Assembly (NCBI RefSeq): GCF_033723955.1 | Contig: NZ_CP137555.1 | Span: 1,446,501 to 1,510,500, forward strand | Length of the DNA: 64,000 nt | Origin: Microbulbifer pacificus | GTDB taxonomy: Bacteria; Pseudomonadota; Gammaproteobacteria; Pseudomonadales; Cellvibrionaceae | Direction of reading: 5' to 3' | In this document: positions 35,377 through 45,053 of the stretch, piece after piece | How the letters are laid out: each line of letters starts with the position of its first letter | Position numbering within the stretch: position 1 is the stretch's first letter | Notes under the pieces: generated by a model | Seen by the model: the letters and a program-made list of their open reading frames with translations, nothing else | Told to the model about the DNA's origin: nothing | The model's database searches: none | Translations under genes and position numbers: made by a program

Positions 35377-37233
35377 TTAGTAGGAGAGTTTGAAGCTCAA
35401 GGAGACGAAGTCCTTGTCTTGCAGAGTGTTGTGGCTGCCGCCGTCAAACGCGGTGTAGCCGAAGGTGGCGCTGTATTTCATTTTGTAGACCGCCTCGACC
35501 GCCAGGCCGAGAGACTTGGCGCCCTCGTTGAACTGCTGGCCGGGCTCCGCAGAGTAACCGGACACATCGTGGGACCAGGCCAGGGTCGGGTTCAGGGAGA
35601 CACCGGCGAACACATCCGGGTACTCCAGTGCTGCGCGCGCGCGGTAGCCCCAGGCGGTATCGGTGACGAAGCCATCGGCACGACAGTCGCCGGCGATCTG
35701 ACCCGCCGCCACCAGGTTGGTACAGTTGATTCCGTTGCCCAGATCGAAGTCGCCGAGGCCGAACACGGTGTTGCGGCCGTAGCGCTGATCCGAGTCTTCC
35801 ACCCCGTCGAGCATGGAAACACCCACTTCGCCGATCAGGGACAGGCGCGACGCACCCAGTACACGCTCGAAGAACTTGATCGCGGTGACCTGTACCTGGG
35901 TCTGGTCAAAGGTGTCGTAACCCTGCACCACCTCGCCGTAGCCGACTTCGTTGACGCGGCTGGTAAAGGCGAAGATCGGGCTTTCCGACAGCGCGCCGTT
36001 GAGAAGTTCTGCACCGTTGATCTGTACCGGGGTATCCGGCTTGTAGGAAACCTCACCGGACAGGGCCACGCCGGCCACATTGGTGGAGAAACTCAGGCCG
36101 TAGAGCTTCAGGTCTTCCGGGAAGCTGATCACATAGGCCGGGTTCAACGCGGACAACACGCCGCCGGTCGGATCCAGCGCCTCGGGCACAAAGATCAGGG
36201 GACTGCCGTCCTCATTGGTCGCGCCGGTTACCGGAACCATGGTGCGCACGGCATTGATCATCGGCATGCGCGAGTGGATATTCATGAAGTAGACGCCGAA
36301 CTCGGTGTCGTTCAGCGCGGCGGCGTAGTAGCGCGCAGCGAAACCATACTGGCCGCCATCTTTCGCTTCCAGGTCGGGCTGGCGATCGGCGAACAGCCCC
36401 ATCGCTACCGCCGTCTGGTCCGGTACGCTGATGGTCACGCGGTTACAGCCGTCGGCGGCGAAGTCCGCGGAGGAGAAATAGGTACCACACCCTTCAATCT
36501 GGGTTTTTTCCCACTCGTACTGGTAGAAGCCCTCGACGCTCAGGTTTTCGGTAACGCCGGCGTTGAAGTAGCCCATGCCCACCGGCAACAGGCCTTCCTT
36601 GAGCTCCGCGCCCGGACGGCGGAATGCGCTCACGTCAAACGGGTTGGTGGAGTTGATGCCGCCCTGGATAAAGGTACTTTCACCCCAACTCAATACCTGA
36701 CGACCAACGCGCAGGCTCAGTGGCATTTCCGCGACTTCGGTATCCAGGTAGGTGTAGGCGTCCAGCAGTGTGGCACCGGAGAACTTGGCGAAGTCAGAGA
36801 AGCCCTCGTCCGACAGCGGGGTACCCGGCATGTAGTCGTTGGCGTTGTTGCCGTGGGGACGGTTCTCGTCCTCCAGCTCTTTGTCGTACCAGTATTTGAC
36901 GCGCATGAACACGCCGAAATTGTCCTTGGACAGTTCGAGGTCGTGCACACCCTTGATGATTTTGGAGAAGGTCTCACCGCCGGCGAAGTTGAGGTTGCCG
37001 TCATCGGTGGTAGGCGTGAATCCGCTGCCGCCGTTCTGGAATGAGATGAAATCGGAGTCCGCATCGTTCAGACGCCAGCTCGCACCCACGTCCAGCTGCG
37101 ACGTAACGCGCACGGAAATGTCTTCATTCTCGCCAAAGTAAAACTCGGCCGCCTGCGCAGGTACCAGTGCCGAGCCAATGGCTGCGGCAAGCAAAGCGCG
37201 ACTGAAACCGGGTAACTTTATTTTTATCTGCAT
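35377..37233 (-). CDS. DUF1302 family outer-membrane protein
   Basis: Predicted outer-membrane beta-barrel, 618 aa from the ATG at 37231-37233 (GGGAG upstream). Signal peptide GFSRALLAAAIGSALVPAQA, mature start EFYFGENEDISVRVTSQ, family motifs FQNGGSGFTPTTDDGNLNF, LRVGRQVLSWGESTFIQGGI, NPFDVSAFRRPGAELKEGL and the C-terminal FVSLSFKLSY ending in Tyr. It probably forms an uptake channel for hydrophobic substrates together with DUF1329, encoded 12 bases downstream. Its upstream region carries the core octamer TTGGCGCG on the coding strand (37316-37309) inside a near-palindrome, linking it to the regulon proposed for this cluster. Confidence 0.9.
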   Translation of the reverse strand: MQIKIKLPGFSRALLAAAIGSALVPAQAAEFYFGENEDISVRVTSQLDVGASWRLNDADSDFISFQNGGSGFTPTTDDGNLNFAGGETFSKIIKGVHDLELSKDNFGVFMRVKYWYDKELEDENRPHGNNANDYMPGTPLSDEGFSDFAKFSGATLLDAYTYLDTEVAEMPLSLRVGRQVLSWGESTFIQGGINSTNPFDVSAFRRPGAELKEGLLPVGMGYFNAGVTENLSVEGFYQYEWEKTQIEGCGTYFSSADFAADGCNRVTISVPDQTAVAMGLFADRQPDLEAKDGGQYGFAARYYAAALNDTEFGVYFMNIHSRMPMINAVRTMVPVTGATNEDGSPLIFVPEALDPTGGVLSALNPAYVISFPEDLKLYGLSFSTNVAGVALSGEVSYKPDTPVQINGAELLNGALSESPIFAFTSRVNEVGYGEVVQGYDTFDQTQVQVTAIKFFERVLGASRLSLIGEVGVSMLDGVEDSDQRYGRNTVFGLGDFDLGNGINCTNLVAAGQIAGDCRADGFVTDTAWGYRARAALEYPDVFAGVSLNPTLAWSHDVSGYSAEPGQQFNEGAKSLGLAVEAVYKMKYSATFGYTAFDGGSHNTLQDKDFVSLSFKLSY

Positions 37234-37299
37234 TGGTATTCTCCCATTCTTGCTGGGGAGAAATTGCCATGGGGCGCGCAACAGGTCGATCCCGTTCCA

Positions 37300-37316
37300 T
37301 TGGCGCAGCGCGCCAA
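37300..37316 (-). promoter_or_regulatory. TTGGCGC...GCGCCAA palindrome upstream of DUF1302
   Basis: TTGGCGC-AGC-GCGCCAA is a perfect 7-bp inverted repeat 67 bases before the DUF1302 start. On the coding strand it contains TTGGCGCG, the octamer found upstream of the ycf48, GMC and alkyl sulfatase genes, but the second block of that motif (ACATATC) is not present here. Confidence 0.45.
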
Positions 37317-37416
37317 CCTCTTATCCGCTCGCGCCGAAAGGGATTCTGGGTGTGAGAATGGATAAGGGCAGCACAAGCTCCGTGCACTGCCCCGACCGGG
37401 TCAAAGTGACGCTGGC

Positions 37417-38454
37417 TCAGTTAATCTGACGTGCGGCCTGCCCATCCCGGTATTCGCCGGGGGTAACTCCGGTCCAGCGCTTGAACGCGCGGTTAAAATT
37501 GGTCACAGAGGCAAACCCCACCAGGTAGCCAATTTCTCCCAGCGACAGGTGCGCCTCATCGATATATTTAATCGCCAGCCGCTTGCGCGTCTGCTCGAGA
37601 ATGTCCTTGTAGCTGGTGCCCTGCTCGCTCAGCCTGCGCTGCAGGTTACGCAGGCTCATCCCCAGCATATCCGCCACTTGCGCCTGCGCCGGCGTACTGC
37701 CCGGGAGGCAATCGTAGATCTTGCAGCGTATCAGGTTCACCAGGTCGCTTCTGTCGACGCGGGCGAGATACTCATCCAGCATCGTCTCGTGATTGCGCGC
37801 CACCAGGCTGTTGTGGGTAAGCAGTTTGCGGGTGGCATTTTCGCGGCTGAAGACCACCGCGTTGTAGGCGTGACCGTATTTGATTTCACAACCGAAAAAG
37901 GTATGCAGGCGATCGTTTCCCTGCTCCGGCCCTTCGGCCTCGAGAAAGACGCACAGCGGTTTCAGCTCGCGCTCCACCAGATCCCGGGCGAATTTGACCA
38001 GTGACGCGAGCAGCACTTCCGCCTCGCGCAGCCCCAACCCCGGCACCACTCGCTGCTCTGCACGCACAGGGCGGATGCTGAACTCGAACCCGCTGGGAAC
38101 CTCCTGCAGGCGCACGTTGCAAAGGCTGGACACGATGCGGCGATAGCGCACCACATACTGAAGACTGTCGTGCAGGGTCGGCGCCGACATCATCGCGTAG
38201 CCCAGCACATGCAGAACCCCGGGATGAAAATTTTCCGCCAGACGCACCCGCAGGTCGTCTTCAGGCGCCAGTGCACTGGCATAGCTGAGCAGCTTGACGA
38301 GTTTGGACAGGGTCACCCGGGAATCGGGGTTACCCACTTCTTCCAGATCAATGTCGCAGGCCGCCAATGCGGCCTGGATATCGATACTGTAGGACTGCAT
38401 GATCCGCACAAACGGGATCAGCCAGCCCCCCATGACCGCATGTTCGATATTCAC
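37417..38454 (-). CDS. AraC family transcriptional regulator (paralogue 1)
   Basis: 345 aa: an N-terminal 'arabinose-binding-like' sensor domain (GGWLIPFVRIMQSYSIDIQA, then FHPGVLHVLGYAMMSAPTLHD) and a C-terminal pair of helix-turn-helix motifs at about 240-340 (MLGMSLRNLQRRLSEQGTSY and YLVGFASVTNFNRAFKRWTG). The architecture is that of OruR/ArgR-like activators used in catabolic loci. It is divergent from the ycf48-RND operon and follows the DUF1302 gene by 183 bases. Its recognition helices are almost the same as those of the second AraC protein at 48585-49604, so both may bind the same sites. Confidence 0.92.
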   Translation of the reverse strand: MNIEHAVMGGWLIPFVRIMQSYSIDIQAALAACDIDLEEVGNPDSRVTLSKLVKLLSYASALAPEDDLRVRLAENFHPGVLHVLGYAMMSAPTLHDSLQYVVRYRRIVSSLCNVRLQEVPSGFEFSIRPVRAEQRVVPGLGLREAEVLLASLVKFARDLVERELKPLCVFLEAEGPEQGNDRLHTFFGCEIKYGHAYNAVVFSRENATRKLLTHNSLVARNHETMLDEYLARVDRSDLVNLIRCKIYDCLPGSTPAQAQVADMLGMSLRNLQRRLSEQGTSYKDILEQTRKRLAIKYIDEAHLSLGEIGYLVGFASVTNFNRAFKRWTGVTPGEYRDGQAARQIN

Positions 38455-38648
38455 TTTGCGTACCTACCTCAGTGACAAACCGTCACCACCGCAAGAGATT
38501 AACAACGGAGCCCGCACCAGACTTGACCTTACTCGCCGGAATGAAGCGCGCAATCTACCAATTTCCGCGGGTCTGACGGGGGATTTCGACCAAAACGCCA
38601 TCATGGGTCGCCAATGACGGGGTGTCTGGATGCGGGACGGGATAACAA

Positions 38649-38694
38649 ATTGGCGCGAATGACATATCGGACACTTTAACAGCTGCCAGATAAT
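38649..38694 (+). promoter_or_regulatory. Three-block activator promoter of the ycf48-RND operon
   Basis: ATTGGCGCG (38649-38657), 4 bases, ACATATC (38662-38668), then CTGCCAGATAATCAGG (38683-38698) carrying a -10 GATAAT at 38689-38694. Blocks, spacing (39 bases from TTGGCGCG to GATAAT) and -10 flanks recur at 46757-46802 before the GMC gene. No -35 consensus is present at the normal distance, which fits activator dependence. Confidence 0.7.
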
Positions 38695-38727
38695 CAGGCG
38701 ACCGAATAATAACCAGTTACGCGACCT

Positions 38728-39837
38728 ATGAGACTTTCCCGAATCCTGTTGTCGACCCTGGTGGCATCCCATGTGCTGGCTGCCAGCGCTAACGTCGAAT
38801 TGCTGCAGACGCCAGCGCCACAGAGCGCCCACGCCACCCGCAATGTCATCACCAATCTGTCTCCACATGCCGGTGGCTACCTGCTTACCGGCGAGCGCGG
38901 CCTGTTGCTGCAGTGGCAGCCGGATGGCCAGTGGCAGCAACTGCAGACACCGGTGAGTGTCGGCCTCACCGCCATCGCCACCCTTGCCGATGGCAGCGCC
39001 GTAGCGGTCGGCCACGACGCCGCCATCCTGCGCCGCGAGGCGAGCGGCGAGTGGCACAAGGCCTTTGACGGATACGACCTCACCCGCCTGCAGATCGCCG
39101 CCCTCGAGCGCCGCCAGGCAGAGCTCCAGGAAGCCGTGGACAATCCCGCGCAAGATGCCGATATGGAGGAGCTGGAATTCCAGCTGGAGGAGACCGGATT
39201 CAACCTGGAAGACACTCAGGCTGAACTGGAGTCCGGCCCCAACAAGCCCCTGTTGAGCATTGTCGCCGCCGCCGGTGAGCGGCTGTTTGCCTGCGGCGCC
39301 TACGGCACGCTGCTGCGCAGTGACGACGGCGGCAAGCACTGGGAACTGCAGAGCGCCAGCCTCGACAATCCCGATCGCTTCCACCTGAACGCGCTCAGCC
39401 GCAGCGATGACGGCAGCCTGTATGTGGTCGGAGAAAGCGGCCTCGGTTTTGTCTCCCGCGACAACGGCGACAGCTGGCAGGCCATGGACCTGCCCTACGA
39501 CGGCAGCCTGTTCGGCATCATCGCCCAGCCCGGCTCCGCAAACCTTGTGGCCTTTGGTCTGCAGGGACACGTGCTTATTTCCCGTGACGGCGGCGAAAAC
39601 TGGCAGCACCAGAAGATCGACGCCGGTGCCAGCCTGCTCGGTGGCACCATCGACGCCCAGGGCCGCGTGGTACTGGTGGGACACGGCGGTATCGTCGCCA
39701 GCTTCCCGGTTGCACAGCCGGACGCCGTAACCGTGCGCAAACACCCCTCCGGCGCCGCCTTCTCGGCGGTCGCAGTGCAGGGAGAACAACTGATTCTGGC
39801 GGGCCAATTCGGCGTCACCGCGTGGAAGATGAACTGA
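38728..39837 (+). CDS. YCF48-like beta-propeller protein with coiled-coil insertion
   Basis: Exported protein of 369 aa (signal RLSRILLSTLVASHVLAASA). It has BNR/YCF48-type propeller repeats: GYLLTGERGLLLQWQPDG, TLADGSAVAVGHDAAILRR, LLRSDDGGKHWELQSASL, VSRDNGDSWQAMDLPYDG and LISRDGGENWQHQKI. Between blades at about residues 120-170 sits an acidic heptad-rich stretch (AALERRQAELQEAVDN, MEELEFQLEETGFNLEDTQA) likely to be a helical hairpin protruding from the propeller. The RND transporter starts 14 bases downstream, and such YCF48-RND pairs recur next to DUF1302/DUF1329 in hydrophobic-compound loci; the protein may be the periplasmic partner of the pump. Function is inferred from context. Confidence 0.88.
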   Translation: MRLSRILLSTLVASHVLAASANVELLQTPAPQSAHATRNVITNLSPHAGGYLLTGERGLLLQWQPDGQWQQLQTPVSVGLTAIATLADGSAVAVGHDAAILRREASGEWHKAFDGYDLTRLQIAALERRQAELQEAVDNPAQDADMEELEFQLEETGFNLEDTQAELESGPNKPLLSIVAAAGERLFACGAYGTLLRSDDGGKHWELQSASLDNPDRFHLNALSRSDDGSLYVVGESGLGFVSRDNGDSWQAMDLPYDGSLFGIIAQPGSANLVAFGLQGHVLISRDGGENWQHQKIDAGASLLGGTIDAQGRVVLVGHGGIVASFPVAQPDAVTVRKHPSGAAFSAVAVQGEQLILAGQFGVTAWKMN

Positions 39838-39851
39838 GGTAGCGGCAAGTC

Positions 39852-42308
39852 ATGAACAATCCAACCCCAAAACCGCAGTCCGCCGCATCCGGGTCGCGGA
39901 CCGAGGCCTTTTTCGAATCGCTGGTGTTCGGCCACCGTGCCGCCGTACTGGCCGTGCTCGCTGCCCTGCTGATGGTGCTCACCTGGCAGGGACTGCAGGT
40001 GCGCCCCGAAGCCAGCTTCACCAAGATGATTCCCGGCAACCACGAGTTCATCAACAACTACATGGACTACCGCCAGGAACTCGCGGACCTCGGCAACGTG
40101 GTGCGTATCGTGGTGGAGAGCAAGGAAGGTGACATCTTCACCCCGGAATTCCAGGAGGTGCTGAAGCAGGTCACCGACGAGGTGTTCTATGTTCCCGGCG
40201 TCAGCCGCGACGGCATGAAGTCCCTGTGGACGCCGAATGTGCGCTGGCAGGAAGTTACCGAGGAAGGGTTTGTCGGCGGCGCCGTGATTCCCAACGGCTA
40301 CGACGGCAGCGACGCGATGATCGCGCGCCTGAAAGCCAACGTGTTCAAGTCCGGCCAGGTGGGCGTGCTGGTAGGCAACGACTTCCAGTCCGCGATCATT
40401 CTCGCCCCGCTGCAGGATGTGAACCCGGAAACCGGACAGCCGCTGGACTACCGCGAGCTGTCGGATTTCCTTGAGCAGAATGTGCGTGACAAATACGCCA
40501 GTGACAATGTGCAGATCCGCATTGTCGGCTTTGCCAAGGTCATCGGCGACCTGATCGATGGCGCCGTGCAGGTAGTGCTGTTCTTCGTGCTGGCGGTAGC
40601 CATTACCTTCGCCCTGCTGTGGCTCTATTCCCGCTGCCTGCGCAGCACCTTTGCCGTGCTCGCCTGCTCCATTTTTGCGGTGTTCTGCCAGCTCGGCGTG
40701 CTCAACCTGCTGGGCTACGGCATCAACCCCTACTCCATGCTGGTGCCGTTCCTAGTGTTCGCCATTGGCGTCAGCCACGGGGTGCAGATTATCAGCGCGG
40801 TGCTACACAACACCGTGAAGGGCGCCGACAAGATTACCGCGGCGCGTCTCGCGTTCCGCTCCCTGTACCTGGCCGGCATCACCGCGCTCGTGAGTGACGC
40901 CATCGGTTTCACCACGTTGATGGTTATCGACATCGGCGTCATCCGCGAGCTGGCGATCGCCGCGAGTATCGGGGTAGCGGTGATTATCGTCACTAACCTG
41001 GTGGCACTGCCAATCATTGCCAGCTACGTGGGCGTGTCCAAGGGCGGCCTGGCCTATGCCCGCGCCAACCAGGACAAGGCGTCACTGGTGGAGCGCCTGT
41101 TCGCCCGCTTCGCGCGTCCGGCCCAGGCCAAGGCGGTACTGGCTATCGCACTGGTACTGTGCGGCGCCGGTGCCTATTACTCCCAGTTCATGAAAATCGG
41201 CGACCTCGACGCCGGTGCCCCGGAACTGCGCCCGGACTCCCGCTACAACCGCGACAACGCCTATCTGGTGGAAAACTACAGCACCAGCACCGACGTGTTT
41301 GTGGTGATGGCGCAGACCGAAGCGGAACAGTGCGTTGCCTATGGCAACCTGGTGTGGATGGATCAGCTGGCTGCCCATCTGAGCAATGTGCCGGGCGTGC
41401 AGAAAGTTTCCTCGGTGGCGGACGTGTCCAAGTTCGGCAACTTCGGCATGAACGAGGGCTCGCTGAAATGGTACGGCCTCAACCGCAACCAGTTCATCAC
41501 CAACGCCTCGGTCGCCAAGGCGCCGGAGGGCCTGATCAACGCCGAGTGCACCATGGCGCCGGTACTGGTGTTCCTCAACGACCACAAGGCGGAAACCCTG
41601 GATCGTGTGGTGGCGGCGATGCGCGAGTTCAACGCCGAGCGCGCCCCGGATTCAGTGGAATTCCTGCTGGCCGCGGGTAACGCCGGCATCGAAGCGGCCA
41701 CCAACGACGTGATTCAGCAGGCGCAGATCAAGATGCTGATCTGGGTTTACGGCGTGGTCATCGCCCTGTGTCTGTTGACCTTCCGCTCGCCGCGCATCGT
41801 GCTCGCGGTGGTACTGCCGCTGATGCTCACCTCACTGCTCGGCCAGGCGCTGATGGCGCTGATGGGCATCGGCGTGAAGGTAGCCACCCTGCCGGTGATC
41901 GCCCTCGGCGTCGGCATCGGTGTGGACTACGGCATCTACATTTTCACCAAGGTGCGCGAGGCGCTGGCGGACGGTAAGAACCTGATCGAGTCCTACGCCT
42001 ACACCCTGCACCAGACCGGCAAGGCGGTCGCGTTTACCGGCGTGACCCTGGCCATTGGTGTTGCCACCTGGGCCTTCTCGCCGATCAAGTTCCAGGCGGA
42101 TATGGGCCTGCTGCTGACCTTCATGTTCCTGTGGAACATGCTCGGTGCCCTGGTACTGGTACCGGCCATCGCCTGGCTGCTGCGTATCGACAACCTAGCG
42201 GCCAAGCCGGCTGTGGATAACAGCGCATCGGCACCGGCCGATCAGCGCATCGACGCAGCCGTCCAGTCTCCGGTTGCCGCCAAGAAGGCGGAAACCGAAC
42301 CGGCATGA
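39852..42308 (+). CDS. RND/MMPL-family transporter
   Basis: Inner-membrane RND-type transporter of 818 aa with about 12 spans: one near residue 35 plus five after residue 240, and the same arrangement in the second half (one near 430, five after 620), with two large periplasmic loops. It has the sterol-sensing-like segments PFLVFAIGVSHGVQIISAVL and TLPVIALGVGIGVDYGIYIF. It belongs to the MMPL/HpnN-like lipid-moving branch rather than the drug-efflux AcrB branch (shorter loops, no docking domain). Co-transcribed with the YCF48-like gene; terminator follows. Likely role is movement of a lipid-like substrate between membrane and periplasm; direction unknown. Confidence 0.92.
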   Translation: MNNPTPKPQSAASGSRTEAFFESLVFGHRAAVLAVLAALLMVLTWQGLQVRPEASFTKMIPGNHEFINNYMDYRQELADLGNVVRIVVESKEGDIFTPEFQEVLKQVTDEVFYVPGVSRDGMKSLWTPNVRWQEVTEEGFVGGAVIPNGYDGSDAMIARLKANVFKSGQVGVLVGNDFQSAIILAPLQDVNPETGQPLDYRELSDFLEQNVRDKYASDNVQIRIVGFAKVIGDLIDGAVQVVLFFVLAVAITFALLWLYSRCLRSTFAVLACSIFAVFCQLGVLNLLGYGINPYSMLVPFLVFAIGVSHGVQIISAVLHNTVKGADKITAARLAFRSLYLAGITALVSDAIGFTTLMVIDIGVIRELAIAASIGVAVIIVTNLVALPIIASYVGVSKGGLAYARANQDKASLVERLFARFARPAQAKAVLAIALVLCGAGAYYSQFMKIGDLDAGAPELRPDSRYNRDNAYLVENYSTSTDVFVVMAQTEAEQCVAYGNLVWMDQLAAHLSNVPGVQKVSSVADVSKFGNFGMNEGSLKWYGLNRNQFITNASVAKAPEGLINAECTMAPVLVFLNDHKAETLDRVVAAMREFNAERAPDSVEFLLAAGNAGIEAATNDVIQQAQIKMLIWVYGVVIALCLLTFRSPRIVLAVVLPLMLTSLLGQALMALMGIGVKVATLPVIALGVGIGVDYGIYIFTKVREALADGKNLIESYAYTLHQTGKAVAFTGVTLAIGVATWAFSPIKFQADMGLLLTFMFLWNMLGALVLVPAIAWLLRIDNLAAKPAVDNSASAPADQRIDAAVQSPVAAKKAETEPA

Positions 42309-42321
42309 TGCGCGGATAAAC

Positions 42322-42352
42322 AAAGGGCGGCTTGAAGCCGCCCTTTTTTTTA
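42322..42352 (+). terminator. Intrinsic terminator of the ycf48-RND operon
   Basis: GGGCGGC-TTGAA-GCCGCCC (42325-42343) followed by eight T residues, 14 bases after the stop. The preceding AAA gives a partial reverse signal for the convergent sulfatase gene. Confidence 0.93.
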
Positions 42353-42362
42353 CGTGCGCCGG

Positions 42363-44894
42363 TTACTGCTGGTACATCAGACGTTTCGCTTCGGCCTCAA
42401 GATCTTTGTAGGGTTCGCCCTTGACCGTTACGCCGACGGCCTGGATCTCACCGCCCTCGAATTTGCCGGGGGTCTTGTACAGCCTGCTGACCGCATCACC
42501 GCTGTCGTAGCCAATACACAGGCCGTCGCCGGACAGGGTGAACTTGGCCGGCTGGGTGCGCATCTCGCCGGAGGCGACGGCCTTGTCGTCGATATACAAT
42601 GTCGTTTTGCCCAGCGTCTCGCCCTTGTCGCCCTGACCGGTCTTTTCAAACTCCATGCCGAAGGTGTACTTGCCGGGTTTCAGTTTGACGTCGGACGTGA
42701 ATACCTGCTCCGGCTCAATGCCGAGGAAGTTGTACACGTAGTAGAGCTTGCTGTCCTTGAGGAACAGCGAGTGGCCGCCGAAGCGCGAACCGTGGGCGAA
42801 GATCACACCAGACGCATCCGGCTTCTCAATCTCGACGTTGCCGAGAATCTTGTAGGAGCGGCCGCGCACATTGACCGCGACACTCTCCGGAATACAGGCC
42901 GCGTCCGGGTAATAAATATAAGTATCCCGCGGCGGCTCCTCGCTGGGCCGCTCGACGGTCAGCAATTCCGCGGCGCTGCGGTCGTCGAGTGGCAACACAT
43001 TGTTTTTCTTCGCCTCGGCGAACCAGGCGTCCTGCAGCTCCTTGAGTTTTTCCGGATTTTCCTTCGCCAGGTTTTTCGATTCGGAGCGGTCCTCTGCCAG
43101 GTTGTAAAGCTCCCAGCCGTCCTTGTCGAAATTACCCTTACCGGTTAGCGGCGCATGCACCGCCGCCGCCTTCCAGCCGTCCTTCCAGATGCCGCGGGTG
43201 CCGAGCATCGTGTAGTACTGGACCTTCTTCTGCGTCGGCGCGTCCGGCGCCGCGTCAAAGGTGTAGACCATGGAGACACCGGACAGCGGATACTGCTTCA
43301 CACCGTGATTGGTTTCGGGCATTTCCGCACCGATGATCTCGAGCAGCGTCGGCACTATATCCACCGAGTGGTGGTACTGGTGGCGCAGTTCGCCTTTGGC
43401 CTTGATGCCCTTCGGCCAGGAGATAATCAGCGGATCGTTGGTGCCGCCTGCGTACTGCGAATAGCGCTTGAACATCTTGAACGGCGCCGAGAACGCCGCC
43501 GCCCAGCCGGTGGGATAGTGGTTGTAGGTTTCCGGGCCGCCGAGGACGTCGAGGTATTTCAGGTTCTCGGCGAGATCGTCCGGATATCCGTTGAAGAATT
43601 TGTTTTCGTTGACCGAGCCGTTGGGCGAGCCTTCGCCGGAGGCGCCGTTGTCGGCGGCGTAAATGATGATGGTGTTTTCGTACTGGCCGGTTTGTTTCAG
43701 GTAATCGACGATGCGCCCAATCTGTACGTCCGTGTACTCGGAAAAGCCGGCGTAGACTTCCGCCATGCGCGCGAACAGGCGCTTCTCGTCGTCACTCAGA
43801 GAATCCCACGCGGGCACGTAATCCCCCGGGTAGGCCATCTCCTCGGGGATCGGGTTGAGCGCGGTGTTGACCGTGCCCTCCGGCACGACACCTTTCTCGA
43901 TCATGCGCGCGGTGACCCACTTGCGGTACTCGTCATAGCCGTCGTCGAACTTGCCCTTGTACTTGTCGGCCCACTCCTTCGCCACATGGTGCGGGGCGTG
44001 GTTCGCGCCCGGGTTGAACCACAGGTACCAGGGCTTGGACGGGTTGGTGGCATTCTGGTTGCGCAACATCTGGATTGCCTGATCGGCCAGATCCTTCGAC
44101 AGGTGATAGCCTTCTTCCGGCCCGTAAGGCTGCTCGATAAAGTGGTTGTCCTCCACCAGATCCGGGTACCAGTTGTTGGTCTCGCCGCCGATAAAGCCGT
44201 AGAAACGGTCAAAGCCCATCTGCGTCGGCCACTGTCTGCGGCTCGCACCCGGCGCCACGTCCGTCTCCGGCACATTGTGGTTCTTGCCCAACCAGAAGGT
44301 GCTGTAGCCGTTGTCGCGCAGCACTTCGGCAATGGTGGTGACCTGGGGCGGGAAGCGGCCGCTGGAGCCGGGATAGCCTGTCGCTCCTTCAGTGATTGAG
44401 GCCATGCCATTCAGATGGTGGTTGCGGCCGGTGAGCAGTGTCGAGCGGGTGGGAGAGCACAGCGCGGCGGTGTGCCACTGGGTGTAGGTCAGGCCTTCGG
44501 CGGCGATGCTGTCCAGGGTCGGCATATTGATGCGGCCGCCATAGGGCGACCAGGCGCCGAGGCCGGTATCGTCATAGAGGATGAACAGGATATTCGGCGC
44601 ATCCTTTGGCGCGCGCTTCGGTGTGAACGGCGTCCAGTCCGGTGTCGAGTTACGGATGTCGAGTTCGATCCTGCCGTTGAAACCATCCGCCCCCGCGGTT
44701 TGCTGTTCCGCTGCGGCTGCCTTTTCCCCGGTAGCGTCCGACACCGGCTTGCTCGATGCCACCGGTGCTGTTTGGGCGGAATCGTTTACCGATGTGCGGG
44801 TGGAATCGGTCTTCTCGCCACAGGCCGCCGCGAGCGCGATCCAGAGTGCGAAAAGTGTCCTTGCCCAGAACTGCGGAGAGCGGAGGTATTCCAT
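42363..44894 (-). CDS. Arylsulfatase-type sulfatase, lipoprotein
   Basis: Type I sulfatase of 843 aa from the ATG at 44892-44894. The signal ends in ALAAAC, so Cys25 is probably lipidated. The formylglycine motif is CSPTR (Cys146 converted by FGE or an anaerobic maturase), in LCSPTRSTLLTGRNHH; metal ligands sit in FILYDDTGLGAW and in IIIYAADNGASGEG. The C-terminal 200 residues form an extra beta-rich domain (FGMEFEKTG, LYIDDKAVASGEMRT), typical of the large arylsulfatase subgroup. No maturase gene is in the window. Substrate unknown; location beside an alkyl sulfatase and alcohol/aldehyde dehydrogenases suggests sulfate-ester use. No TTGGCGCG site lies upstream. Confidence 0.92.
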   Translation of the reverse strand: MEYLRSPQFWARTLFALWIALAAACGEKTDSTRTSVNDSAQTAPVASSKPVSDATGEKAAAAEQQTAGADGFNGRIELDIRNSTPDWTPFTPKRAPKDAPNILFILYDDTGLGAWSPYGGRINMPTLDSIAAEGLTYTQWHTAALCSPTRSTLLTGRNHHLNGMASITEGATGYPGSSGRFPPQVTTIAEVLRDNGYSTFWLGKNHNVPETDVAPGASRRQWPTQMGFDRFYGFIGGETNNWYPDLVEDNHFIEQPYGPEEGYHLSKDLADQAIQMLRNQNATNPSKPWYLWFNPGANHAPHHVAKEWADKYKGKFDDGYDEYRKWVTARMIEKGVVPEGTVNTALNPIPEEMAYPGDYVPAWDSLSDDEKRLFARMAEVYAGFSEYTDVQIGRIVDYLKQTGQYENTIIIYAADNGASGEGSPNGSVNENKFFNGYPDDLAENLKYLDVLGGPETYNHYPTGWAAAFSAPFKMFKRYSQYAGGTNDPLIISWPKGIKAKGELRHQYHHSVDIVPTLLEIIGAEMPETNHGVKQYPLSGVSMVYTFDAAPDAPTQKKVQYYTMLGTRGIWKDGWKAAAVHAPLTGKGNFDKDGWELYNLAEDRSESKNLAKENPEKLKELQDAWFAEAKKNNVLPLDDRSAAELLTVERPSEEPPRDTYIYYPDAACIPESVAVNVRGRSYKILGNVEIEKPDASGVIFAHGSRFGGHSLFLKDSKLYYVYNFLGIEPEQVFTSDVKLKPGKYTFGMEFEKTGQGDKGETLGKTTLYIDDKAVASGEMRTQPAKFTLSGDGLCIGYDSGDAVSRLYKTPGKFEGGEIQAVGVTVKGEPYKDLEAEAKRLMYQQ

Positions 44895-45053
44895 GGTGTC
44901 GTCCCTGCCATGTTTTCCGATACCGGTCGCGAGAAACTGCACCTACCGGCGGTAGAGAAAAGTCTGCAAATAAACATTAGTACAGCGCACAGACTTCGCC
45001 CCACACACCGGAGTTAAGGCAGTTGAATCGACGAACGGCAAGCCCTGAATAGC

